Part shown: positions 10,901 to 18,722 of the stretch, one piece after another
Layout: every line of letters starts with the position of its first letter
How positions within the stretch are numbered: the stretch's first letter is position 1
Source of the DNA: an uncultured Ectothiorhodospiraceae bacterium
Lineage (GTDB): Bacteria; Pseudomonadota; Gammaproteobacteria; S012-40
Direction: 5' to 3'
Length of the DNA: 42,163 bases
Assembly (NCBI GenBank): GCA_945787715.1
Contig: CALZJE010000023.1
Span: 1 to 42,163, forward strand
Program-made: the position numbers and the translations under genes
The notes under the pieces: generated by a model
Told to the model about the DNA's origin: nothing
The model's database searches: none
Seen by the model: only the letters and a program-made list of their open reading frames with translations

Positions 10901-11827
10901 TTGAACACTAAATACTACACACCTAAATATTGGCCGATATGGTTTACATTTTTTTCACTTAAAACTATTATCCTACTACCTCACGCTCAACGCATGTGGG
11001 TTGGTCGAGTCATCGGCAAACTACTTTATAAGATCAGCCCAAAGCGTCGCGCGATAGCGGATATTAATCTAAAAAACTGCTTTCCGGAATTCAGTAGTAA
11101 AGAGAGAGCTGAGATCATCAGAAAACATTTCCTCTCATTAGGTATGGCTGTCATTAGCACCGCTGTCACCTGGTGGAAATCCGATGATGCCATTCGGCAC
11201 CTTGGTAACATCAATGGGCTCGAAAATCTCGATAATGCCGTGAAAAAAGGTAATGGTGTTATTTTACTTTCTGCTCATTTTACCCACCTGGAAATAGGGC
11301 TACGCCTACTAAGAACTCAAATACAACATCCACTGCTTGCAGTTTATCAACCTAATTCAAATCCATTAATTGATAAAATAATACAAGATGGCCGCACCCA
11401 ACAAGCCAAAGATCTCATTTCATTCAAAGACATTAAGAAGATGATTCGTCATCTAAGAAATAACGAAATAATTTGGTATGCACCCGATCAGGGCTATATG
11501 GGAAAGTATGGGGAAATGGTTCCCTTTTTTGGAATCCCCGCCGCAAGTAATACAGCAACTTCTCGTTTGGCAAAATTCAATAATTCAGCAGTAGTGCCTT
11601 TTTTTTGTCGGCTATCTGCTGACGGTATGTCATATGATCTAACATTGTTACCAGCTTTGGATAACTTTCCATCAGATGATGTCGTTAAAGATACTGAAAG
11701 ATACCACCACCTGATCGAAGAAGAGGCTAAAAAATCGCCCGAACAATATTTGTGGATACATCGAAGATTCAAAAAGAGACCAGCGCAATATCCTGATTTA
11801 TACAAAGACATTGCGCTGAGAAAGTAA
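10901..11827 (+). CDS. Lipid A acyltransferase, LpxL/HtrB family
   Basis: The protein transfers a secondary acyl chain to lipid A at the inner membrane. It has the family's N-terminal YYTPKYWPIWF, a hydrophobic stretch near residues 12-30, the catalytic HX4E motif in SAHFTHLEIG (about residue 125), and DQGYMGKYGEMVPFFGIPAA, matching the conserved DQ block. The C-terminus YLWIHRRFKKRP is also typical. The only good start in frame is TTG at 10901, which gives 308 residues; the Shine-Dalgarno is weak. It shares an 84-base divergent region with gmhA and ends 3 bases from the convergent dsbA stop. The precise acyl chain and position cannot be read from sequence. Confidence 0.88.
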   Translation: MNTKYYTPKYWPIWFTFFSLKTIILLPHAQRMWVGRVIGKLLYKISPKRRAIADINLKNCFPEFSSKERAEIIRKHFLSLGMAVISTAVTWWKSDDAIRHLGNINGLENLDNAVKKGNGVILLSAHFTHLEIGLRLLRTQIQHPLLAVYQPNSNPLIDKIIQDGRTQQAKDLISFKDIKKMIRHLRNNEIIWYAPDQGYMGKYGEMVPFFGIPAASNTATSRLAKFNNSAVVPFFCRLSADGMSYDLTLLPALDNFPSDDVVKDTERYHHLIEEEAKKSPEQYLWIHRRFKKRPAQYPDLYKDIALRK

Positions 11828-11830
11828 CTT

Positions 11831-12451
11831 CTAAGTAGACTCTTTTTCAATTAAGTAATTTATAATTTTAATCGATTCAGCAGTTCCACCAGGCACTCGA
11901 TATTTCCCATTAACAATAACCGCTGGAACTCCGCGGACACCATAACGGTTTCCCATCGTTTTCGCTCGTTTCATTCGAGTTTCAACCGCAAACGATTTAA
12001 ATGTCTTGATGAACTCTTTTTTATCAACATCTGCATGCTCTGCGAAAAAATCTCTTAAAGACTCCATAGTATCCAATGACTTCTTCTTAACATGAATTGC
12101 GTTAAAAAGCGGCTCATGAATTTTATCAAACACGCCTAATAATTGAGCGGCATAAAATGCACGTGCGTGATTTTCCCACGATGAACGAAATACCCCAGGC
12201 ATTCTTACGAACTGCGCATTATCGGGTTTCTTTTTAAGCCAGCGGTTAATGTATGGCTCAAAGCGAAAACAGTGTGGACAGCCGTACCAAAATAGCTCCA
12301 ATACTTCTACTTTACCGACAGTACTCGTCGGTTGAGCAGGTACAACACGCTCGTAATCCACACCTTCTTCATAATCATCAGCAAATGAAACAGATACCGC
12401 AAAAAAGCTAAGAATAGCAATCGCGGTAATTTTACGAAATAAATTGATCAT
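11831..12451 (-). CDS. dsbA: Thiol:disulfide interchange protein DsbA
   Basis: DsbA introduces disulfide bonds into periplasmic proteins. A signal peptide (residues 1-24, cleavage after SFA) precedes a thioredoxin fold with an inserted helical domain. The active site is CPHC in FWYGCPHCFRFEPY (about residue 57), and the cis-proline is in GVRGVPAVIVNGKY. Length is 206 residues, usual for the family. The start at 12451 has a near-perfect AGGAGGTG at a spacing of about 5, suggesting strong translation. Partner dsbB is not in the window. Confidence 0.96.
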   Translation of the reverse strand: MINLFRKITAIAILSFFAVSVSFADDYEEGVDYERVVPAQPTSTVGKVEVLELFWYGCPHCFRFEPYINRWLKKKPDNAQFVRMPGVFRSSWENHARAFYAAQLLGVFDKIHEPLFNAIHVKKKSLDTMESLRDFFAEHADVDKKEFIKTFKSFAVETRMKRAKTMGNRYGVRGVPAVIVNGKYRVPGGTAESIKIINYLIEKEST

Positions 12452-12585
12452 CTAGCACCTCCTAATGCTGGGAAGAGATTAGCGAAATTCATATAACATG
12501 ACAATTAAAGTTTGTTATTATCCTTAATAAGAAATAAACACACATAATTCATTCTTTATCCCTAATGTAAGCGAGGAAACTCCGT

Positions 12586-12624
12586 ATGGATAATGAACCT
12601 ATAAATATCGGGAGTTTTAACTAA
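12586..12624 (+). CDS. Possible 12-residue leader peptide
   Basis: ATG at 12586 is preceded by GAGGA at a spacing of 8 and reads MDNEPINIGSFN before TAA at 12622-12624. The last A of that stop is the first base of the next ATG (TAATG), so translation of the leader would hand ribosomes to the cyclic-nucleotide-domain gene. In addition AAACTCC (12577-12583) can pair with GGAGTTT (12611-12617), which covers the downstream Shine-Dalgarno. Evidence is the arrangement alone. Confidence 0.4.
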   Translation: MDNEPINIGSFN

Positions 12625-13112
12625 TGACCTCAGAGCAACTCAATCTCGTCGATTTTATCAATCAACAACAGCTATCTGAATCGTTAACCGTCAAAGAAGT
12701 TCAAACGTTTTTAGATTACACAGAAGTTGTCACCTTTAATAAAGATGAAGTGATCGCAGAAATCGGCACTGTTGGCGAAGCCATCTATTTTGTCATCGAT
12801 GGTGCTACCGCACTCACTCAGGACGATGGCGCTGACAAAACAGAAGTTGGAAAGGGAACAACTGGTGAGTTGATGGGTGAAATGTCTTTCTTTGATCGAC
12901 AACCAAGATCTATTCGTTTAACAGCAACGGAAGATAACACACGCTTATTAAAACTTTCACGTAAAATGTATAGCAGACTTCGCATAGAACACCCATACAT
13001 CGCGGTTAACCTTTTGGAACATGCAATTATTAGCTTGGATCACCTTTTCAGAAGAGTGAGTTCAGACGTCGCTACGTTCTCTCACTATTTATACGGTAAG
13101 GGAAAACATTGA
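12624..13112 (+). CDS. Cyclic nucleotide-binding domain protein without an output domain
   Basis: The 162 residues are almost entirely one cNMP-binding beta-roll (about 25-140): EVVTFNKDEVIAEIGTVGEAIYFVIDG, then the phosphate-binding cassette GELMGEMSFFDRQPRS, which keeps the Glu and Arg that contact the cyclic nucleotide. A short helical C-terminus, FRRVSSDVATFSHYL, follows. There is no HTH or enzyme domain, so it is not a Crp-type regulator; it may act by binding another protein. The stop TGA overlaps the TTG start of engB. The ATG sits in a TAATG overlap with a possible leader ORF and has GGGAG at a spacing of about 9. Confidence 0.88.
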   Translation: MTSEQLNLVDFINQQQLSESLTVKEVQTFLDYTEVVTFNKDEVIAEIGTVGEAIYFVIDGATALTQDDGADKTEVGKGTTGELMGEMSFFDRQPRSIRLTATEDNTRLLKLSRKMYSRLRIEHPYIAVNLLEHAIISLDHLFRRVSSDVATFSHYLYGKGKH

Positions 13113-13708
13113 ACCCTGCCTATCGAAAAGCTTCTTTTTTACTCGCTGTTCAAAACCTGGAACAACTGCCAGATATTAAATACGAAGTAGGATTTGCCGG
13201 TCGCTCTAATGCCGGTAAATCGAGTGCAATTAACACCATCACGGGTATTCATTCGCTTGCGCGTACCAGCAAAACCCCAGGTCGAACACAACAAATCGTC
13301 TATTTTACGCTGGATGAAGAACACGCCATTGTCGACTTACCAGGATACGGTTTTGCAAAAGTACCAGATCGTGTCAAGCGTCATTGGCGAAACTTGATGG
13401 AAGATTATTTCCAAACTCGAAAAGTGCTGAAAGGCCTAGTGTTAGTCATGGACATCAGACATCCCATGAGGGAGTTTGATGAACAAATGTTGCACTGGTG
13501 TCAACATACCGACACACCAGTGCACATCTTGTTAACCAAAGCAGATAAACTGAGTAAAGGTGCAGCAAGCAGTGTTTTACATAAAATTAAAAATACACTG
13601 AAAGTTGAAGGATTCGAAAATGTCACACTGCAAACATTTTCTTCCCTGAAACGCACGGGTTCTGAAACAGTCATGGAAAAACTTGATGAATGGTTAAGCT
13701 ACAAGTAA
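13109..13708 (+). CDS. engB: Ribosome biogenesis GTPase EngB (YihA/YsxC)
   Basis: This essential small GTPase assists assembly of the large ribosomal subunit. The G motifs are present in order: G1 GRSNAGKSS, G2 Thr in SKTPGRTQQ, G3 DLPGYG, G4 TKADK and a G5-like SSLKR. Length 199 matches the family. Translation starts at TTG (13109-13111), overlapping the stop of the upstream gene, with AAGGGA at a suitable distance, so the two genes are translationally coupled. In many gammaproteobacteria engB lies next to polA, as here, where polA follows in the convergent direction. Confidence 0.96.
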   Translation: MNPAYRKASFLLAVQNLEQLPDIKYEVGFAGRSNAGKSSAINTITGIHSLARTSKTPGRTQQIVYFTLDEEHAIVDLPGYGFAKVPDRVKRHWRNLMEDYFQTRKVLKGLVLVMDIRHPMREFDEQMLHWCQHTDTPVHILLTKADKLSKGAASSVLHKIKNTLKVEGFENVTLQTFSSLKRTGSETVMEKLDEWLSYK

Positions 13709-13733
13709 TAAGCCGGAAATAAAAAGCCCCAAC

Positions 13734-13760
13734 TAAAAAGCCGGGGCAAAGTGCCCGGCT
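13734..13760 (-). terminator. Rho-independent terminator of polA
   Basis: AGCCGGG (13739-13745) pairs with CCCGGCT (13754-13760) around an 8-base loop. On the minus strand the hairpin is followed by TTTTT after the stem. It lies in the convergent gap between engB and polA. The plus strand lacks a T-run, so it should act mainly on polA transcripts. Confidence 0.8.
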
Positions 13761-13919
13761 CTGGGAAACCGGGTGGGTTGTGCAATTTTCGTTACTCTAG
13801 GGAGGGGAGTAAGAAAATAAGCAGCTACTTGAACCGCTCATATAATAGGACTCAACTATTTTTAAAAAGTTCATTAACCAACGCTAATAAAGCTAATCCA
13901 GTAGAATTTTCTCCTCATA

Positions 13920-16643
13920 TTAATGTGCTTCGTCCCAATTATTTCCCACACCAACATCAACAAGTAGTGGCACATCTAAATCTACCGCATTCTCCATACA
14001 TTCACTTATACTCGATTTTGCAATTTCCAACACCTCATTAGATAGTTCAAAAACAAGTTCGTCATGCACTTGCATTATCATCTTAATGTCGATGTCACTC
14101 TGTACAATCCATTGATCTGTTTTTATCATCGCTAGCTTAATAATATCAGCAGCGCTTCCCTGCATAGGTGCATTAATAGCAGTACGCTCGGCGTATTGTC
14201 TACGCATTGCATTTGATGCATTAATTTCTGGCAGATATAATCTGCGACCAAAAATCGTTTCTACATAACCTTGATCGCGTGCGATATCTCGTGTCTCTTC
14301 CATGTATTGCTTGACGCCTGGGTAGCGTAAAAAATATTCATCCATATACTGTTGTGCTTTACCACGTTCAATCCCCAATTGTTTTGATAAACCAAATGCG
14401 GACATCCCATATATCAATCCAAAATTAATGGCTTTTGCACTACGACGTTGATCATTCGTTACATCATCAAGTGGTGTATCGAAAATCTCCGCGGCAGTTG
14501 ATCGATGAACATCTTTGCCTTCTTTAAATGCAGTTAATAGCCCTTTATCCTTCGACAAATGCGCCATAATCCGCAACTCGATTTGAGAGTAATCTGCGGC
14601 AATTAAACAGTGATTTTCTCCGGCAATAAATGCCTGACGAATTCTTCGACCCTCAATACTGCGGATTGGGATATTTTGCAAATTTGGATTGGAAGAAGAT
14701 AGACGTCCAGTAGCTGCAACAGCTTGATGATAAGAGGTATGAACGCGTCCTGTTGATGGATTTATTTGTTCAGGCAATTTATCAGTGTAAGTTGATTTTA
14801 GCTTTGCCAATCCTCGGTGATCCAAAATCAATTTAGGTAACTCGTAATCTTCTGCTAATTCTTGTAATACAGCTTCTGCTGTTGATGGCTGACCTTTCGG
14901 GGTTTTTTTAATAACCGGCAATTCCAGTTTTTCAAAAAATATTTGCTGAATCTGTTTTGGTGAATTTAAATTGAACACTTCGCCTGCCACTTTAAACGCC
15001 TGCTGTTCAATTTCTTCAATACGTTTTTCGATTTCTCCACTCTGCTTTAACAACAAATCTGCATCAACTAAAACACCATTTCTTTCAACTTTCGAAAGTA
15101 CAGGCAATAAAGGCATCTCGATATTATGAAATACTTCACGCTGTTTCTCAGCGTCTTTTAATTTTTCCCATAAGGTTTCATGAAGCTGCAATGTAATATC
15201 AGCATCTTCAGCAGCATAAGGACCAGCAACATCTAACTCAATTTCATTAAATGTTTTTTGTTTCGCACCCTTGCCAGCAACATCTTCAAAATGAATGGTA
15301 TTTTTTCCAAGATATTTTAACGCAAGTGAATCCATATCGTGTCGTGATGCAACACTGTCGAGTACATAAGATTCCAACATAGTATCGTACTCAATTCCTT
15401 TCATCTCGATACCATATCGCATTAGAACACTCATATCATATTTGAGGTTTTGCCCAACTTTCGATTTTTGCTCATCTTCAAGGATTGGCTTTAATTTTTC
15501 TAAGACATATTCGCACTTCAATTGCGAGGGCGCGCCTTCATAATCATGAGCAACAGGAATATATGCCGCTTCGTTTTTAGTTACGGCAAATGATACGCCA
15601 ATAATTTCTGCATTTATGTAATCCAGGCTATTCGTTTCAGTATCAAAAGAAATAAGTTCAGCGCTGTTAAGCTTTTCCAACCATGATTTAAAGTGATCTT
15701 CACCCAATACAATTTCATAAGCTATTTTTTCAGCAGCTGTATTATCATCTAATATAAATTCAGCACTGCTATTATTTTGCAGCTGCTCCATAACCTCACG
15801 TAACCAAGTTTTAAATTCGAACTGTTGATAAAACTCTCTGAGCAATTCGTAGTCAGGAGGATTCATCTTGAGATCATCTAGGCCAATCTCTAACTCAACA
15901 TCACATTTAATGGTCGCCAACTGATAGGAAAGTGGCAATTGTTCAAGAGTATTGCGAAGATTTTCTCCTACCTTGCCTTTAATTTCATCCGCATGCTTCA
16001 TTACTCCATCGAGCGATCCATAAGCAGTCAACCACTTCACGGCTGTTTTTGGACCAACTTTTGGAACACCTGGAATATTGTCAACGGTGTCACCAATTAG
16101 GGCGAGGTAGTCAACAATTAAATGCGACGGAATTCCAAATTTTTCAACAACTCCCTTTTCATCCATCACAGTATCTGTCATGGTGTTTATGAGTGAGACA
16201 TGAGCATCAACCAATTGAGCCATATCTTTGTCTCCGGTAGATATTATCGTTTTAATATTTTGTTCAGTTGCATGCTTTGCCAGAGTACCAATGACATCAT
16301 CTGCTTCTACTCCAGGGATTATAACTAACGGAAAACCCATGGCTTCAAGTGTTTGATGTAGCGGCATAATCTGTGCAGCTAGATCTTCAGGCATTGGTGG
16401 ACGATTGGCTTTATATTCAGGATACATCTCATTTCTAAATGTTTTGCCCTTTGCATCGAATACAACAACGATTTCATCACTGGCGTAATCTTGTTGCAGA
16501 CGTTTCATCATATTAATAACACCATAGATTGCGCCGGTATGTTCTCCAGATGAATTGCTGAGCTTTGCATTTTGCATCGCGTGATAAGCGCGAAATAAGT
16601 AGGATGACCCATCGACTAGTATCAGTTGTTGATCTTTTTTCAT
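13920..16643 (-). CDS. polA: DNA polymerase I
   Basis: This is a full-length 907-residue Pol I (E. coli 928) with all three domains. Residues 1 to about 290 are the 5'-3' exonuclease (GVEADDVIGTLA, STGDKDMAQLV, GDTVDNIPGVPKVGPKTA). The proofreading domain keeps its acidic residues: DTETNSLD, NLKYDMSVL and YAAEDADITLQLH, so 3'-5' exonuclease should be active. The polymerase has motif A DYSQIELRIMAHLS, motif B RRSAKAINFGLIYGMSAFG and motif C QVHDELVFE (about residue 860). It diverges from the LOG-family gene across only 38 bases and has its own terminator. Role: Okazaki fragment maturation and repair synthesis. Confidence 0.98.
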   Translation of the reverse strand: MKKDQQLILVDGSSYLFRAYHAMQNAKLSNSSGEHTGAIYGVINMMKRLQQDYASDEIVVVFDAKGKTFRNEMYPEYKANRPPMPEDLAAQIMPLHQTLEAMGFPLVIIPGVEADDVIGTLAKHATEQNIKTIISTGDKDMAQLVDAHVSLINTMTDTVMDEKGVVEKFGIPSHLIVDYLALIGDTVDNIPGVPKVGPKTAVKWLTAYGSLDGVMKHADEIKGKVGENLRNTLEQLPLSYQLATIKCDVELEIGLDDLKMNPPDYELLREFYQQFEFKTWLREVMEQLQNNSSAEFILDDNTAAEKIAYEIVLGEDHFKSWLEKLNSAELISFDTETNSLDYINAEIIGVSFAVTKNEAAYIPVAHDYEGAPSQLKCEYVLEKLKPILEDEQKSKVGQNLKYDMSVLMRYGIEMKGIEYDTMLESYVLDSVASRHDMDSLALKYLGKNTIHFEDVAGKGAKQKTFNEIELDVAGPYAAEDADITLQLHETLWEKLKDAEKQREVFHNIEMPLLPVLSKVERNGVLVDADLLLKQSGEIEKRIEEIEQQAFKVAGEVFNLNSPKQIQQIFFEKLELPVIKKTPKGQPSTAEAVLQELAEDYELPKLILDHRGLAKLKSTYTDKLPEQINPSTGRVHTSYHQAVAATGRLSSSNPNLQNIPIRSIEGRRIRQAFIAGENHCLIAADYSQIELRIMAHLSKDKGLLTAFKEGKDVHRSTAAEIFDTPLDDVTNDQRRSAKAINFGLIYGMSAFGLSKQLGIERGKAQQYMDEYFLRYPGVKQYMEETRDIARDQGYVETIFGRRLYLPEINASNAMRRQYAERTAINAPMQGSAADIIKLAMIKTDQWIVQSDIDIKMIMQVHDELVFELSNEVLEIAKSSISECMENAVDLDVPLLVDVGVGNNWDEAH

Positions 16644-16681
16644 ATGTTCTTTGTATTTAGAAGTATTTCGAGGATTATATA

Positions 16682-17407
16682 ATGACAGAAAAATTCAAAA
16701 TCTCTCATCCCGGTTTAAGCCCTATCAACGATTCTATGCTAACCAGAGAATCGTGGAAAATTTTTCAAATCATGGCTGAATTTGTAGAAGGCTTTGAGAG
16801 GCTGGCTAAAATCCGACCATCTGTCAGTATTTTTGGCTCAGCGCGGACACCTGTTGACCATCCCTATTATAAACTAACTGAAGAAATTGCTAAGGAATTA
16901 TCTGATGCCGGATTTAGTGTTGTCACCGGTGGCGGCCCCGGAATCATGGAAGCGGGAAATAAAGGTGGATATGAAGGAAAATCCCCAAGTATCGGCTTGA
17001 ATATAGAACTGCCGTTTGAGCAATCAGGAAATGAGTATCAAGACATCTCCTTAAGCTTTCGTCACTTCTTTTCGCGTAAAGTAATGTTCGTTAAGTATGC
17101 AACTGCTTATGTCGTTATGCCGGGTGGCTTTGGAACACTCGACGAACTTGCAGAAATACTCACTCTAGTACAAACCAAAAAAACCCGTAAAATTCCGATT
17201 ATTTTAGTGCATCGCCCCTTTTGGGAAGGCCTCATAGAATGGTTTAAAGCAACGCTGGCAAATGAGCACATGATTGATGTAGAAGATTTGAATTTAATGC
17301 AGATCATCGATTCACCAAAAGAAATCGCTGAAGCAATTTTCACTCATTATGAAAAACATGGATTTGAACCTTCAGCAGAAGAGAAGGAGGCTATGCTGGA
17401 TCTATAA
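16682..17407 (+). CDS. LOG-family (TIGR00730) nucleotide phosphoribohydrolase
   Basis: The signature pair GGGPGIMEAGNKGG and PGGFGTLDELAEIL identify the LOG family, with SIFGSART as the first Rossmann strand. Members remove the base from nucleoside 5'-monophosphates; plant ones make active cytokinin, and bacterial ones act in purine nucleotide turnover. At 241 residues it is somewhat longer than the smallest LOG proteins, with an N-terminal helix region. GAGGA at a spacing of 8 supports the ATG at 16682. It diverges from polA, and a DUF2782 gene follows, an arrangement seen in other gammaproteobacteria. Confidence 0.92.
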   Translation: MTEKFKISHPGLSPINDSMLTRESWKIFQIMAEFVEGFERLAKIRPSVSIFGSARTPVDHPYYKLTEEIAKELSDAGFSVVTGGGPGIMEAGNKGGYEGKSPSIGLNIELPFEQSGNEYQDISLSFRHFFSRKVMFVKYATAYVVMPGGFGTLDELAEILTLVQTKKTRKIPIILVHRPFWEGLIEWFKATLANEHMIDVEDLNLMQIIDSPKEIAEAIFTHYEKHGFEPSAEEKEAMLDL

Positions 17408-17521
17408 AGTATTGATTCCGAATTTTCCATTCACGGTTTTGCCCCTCAGGTATCTATATTCCACAGTAAGATAGATGTACATTGAGGAGAAAACTGTTTG
17501 CGATGGGTATATAATAAGGTT

Positions 17522-17818
17522 ATGAAGAAATTATTATTAGCTTTTATCATCGTATATGGAATTTCAACACCTTGTTTCGCAGAAAGCGAAGTAGCAGGTG
17601 ATGATATTACTATATCACCAGGGCAGCAGAAAAAATCTACTGAGCGCACAATTATTGAAGAATTTGAGGACAGAGGAGTTCGCTACATTAAAGTCACTCC
17701 TAAAAAAGGACCCTCATACTATTTAATTGATAGCGATGGGGATGGGGATATGGATACTCATAGATACGAACTTTCACCTAATCTCCTGATTCCTTCCTGG
17801 ACAATTTTCACTTGGTAA
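17522..17818 (+). CDS. DUF2782 family exported protein
   Basis: The protein has a signal peptide (KKLLLAFIIVYGISTPCFA) and a short mature domain with RTIIEEFEDRGVRYIKVTPKKG and a SDGDGDMDTH stretch, which match DUF2782, a small family of gammaproteobacteria often found near polA. The GDGDMD segment could bind calcium, but this is not shown. I prefer the ATG at 17522 because it begins a standard signal peptide; an in-frame ATG at 17498 would add eight residues, and the better-placed AGGAG actually favours that one. Function is unknown. Confidence 0.8.
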   Translation: MKKLLLAFIIVYGISTPCFAESEVAGDDITISPGQQKKSTERTIIEEFEDRGVRYIKVTPKKGPSYYLIDSDGDGDMDTHRYELSPNLLIPSWTIFTW

Positions 17819-17885
17819 GAGAATGTATAGTTTTCACGACACTAATGAATGAAATTATTTTTTTACTCACTTAATTTTTATTCAT

Positions 17886-17919
17886 AAAAAAAGCCAGTCA
17901 TCATGACTGGCTTTTTTTT
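17886..17919. terminator. Bidirectional rho-independent terminator
   Basis: AAGCCAGTCA (17891-17900) and TGACTGGCTT (17904-17913) form a perfect 10-bp stem with a 3-base loop. A-rich sequence on one side and eight T on the other give T-runs in both directions. It serves the DUF2782 gene on the plus strand and the cytochrome gene on the minus strand. Confidence 0.92.
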
Positions 17920-17950
17920 GGGCTCTCACCCGTTTCGCATCATTACTTGC

Positions 17951-18283
17951 TTATAGAGCAAGAATGAAAGAAACTAACTCTTCAATGTCAGCATCTTTAA
18001 CGCGAGGTGAGTATGGAGGCATTGGAACGCCTTTAGTAACTTCAGTCCAATTACCTTTACCACCTTTTTTAACTTTAGCAACTAGCGCATCTTTTGCTGC
18101 AGCATCGCCTTTATAGCGCTTACCAACATCAGCCCAACCTGGACCAACAACTTTCTTATCGATAGCATGACAAGCTGTACAACCGCTTTTCTTAGCTAGT
18201 GGTGGCATGTCAGCAGCGTTTGACGCAGTAGATATGCCTAGAGCTAGGACTGCAGCAGCAGGTAGTACGAATAATTTTTTCAT
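17951..18283 (-). CDS. Periplasmic cytochrome c, c551-type
   Basis: A signal peptide (residues 1-22, cleavage after SNAA or AD region) precedes a single-haem domain of about 87 residues. CTACH binds haem, VVGPGWADVGKRY matches the c551/c8 family and PMPPYSP carries the distal methionine ligand. It is likely a soluble electron carrier in the periplasm. The ATG at 18283 is chosen because GGGAGGA lies just ahead; an upstream frame from 18316 is unlikely. A perfect 19-base hairpin (18329-18347) is located 46 bases upstream of the start. Confidence 0.93.
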   Translation of the reverse strand: MKKLFVLPAAAVLALGISTASNAADMPPLAKKSGCTACHAIDKKVVGPGWADVGKRYKGDAAAKDALVAKVKKGGKGNWTEVTKGVPMPPYSPRVKDADIEELVSFILAL

Positions 18284-18328
18284 TAATAATCCTCCCGAAT
18301 AAAATTTTATTACCATAAAGTGTGTCTC

Positions 18329-18347
18329 TCATTCCATCGTGGAATGA
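18329..18347. promoter_or_regulatory. Perfect dyad upstream of the cytochrome c gene
   Basis: TCATTCCA-TCG-TGGAATGA is a perfect 8-bp stem with a 3-base centre. It lies 46 bases upstream of the cytochrome start codon, where an operator or 5'-leader hairpin could sit. No T-run follows it, so it is not a classical terminator. No protein is assigned. Confidence 0.4.
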
Positions 18348-18722
18348 TATTAAATCAAACCGTATTGGTTAAGATATAGCACCCCGACCAATTGGACGGA
18401 TCTTTTATGCCATGACCTAGAAATCATGTCAAGTTTAATCAGAAAAATTAAAAAAAACTAATAACATTAAACAACACAATATTTAATAGTTTCATTCAAT
18501 AACAAACTGTAAAGCATTGTTAATAATATTTAAAAAATTGATATAAGTTATCGAAAAAAAATAGGAGAAAAACTGACTGACATAATATGCTCAGTGACAT
18601 GTAAGAAATTATAAATGGACAGAAAAAAAGCAGATAACATCACTTAGTAATAATTCAAAATCAACTGCACTAAATTTTAAGACTTTAGGAACAAATAAGT
18701 AAGCCTTTTCCTACACTATAAC
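18348..18722. other. AT-rich intergenic region
   Basis: No gene is visible between the cytochrome promoter and the end of the lipoprotein gene. An imperfect inverted repeat, CCGTATTGGT (18360-18369) against ACCAATTGGACGG (18387-18399), is the only structure I see. The remainder is A/T-rich with many short A runs and holds no clear terminator for the lipoprotein gene. Confidence 0.6.

Noticed and set aside
13751-14041. ORF of 96 codons on the plus strand
   Set aside because: It overlaps the polA terminator and the 3' end of polA, and has a low-quality composition.
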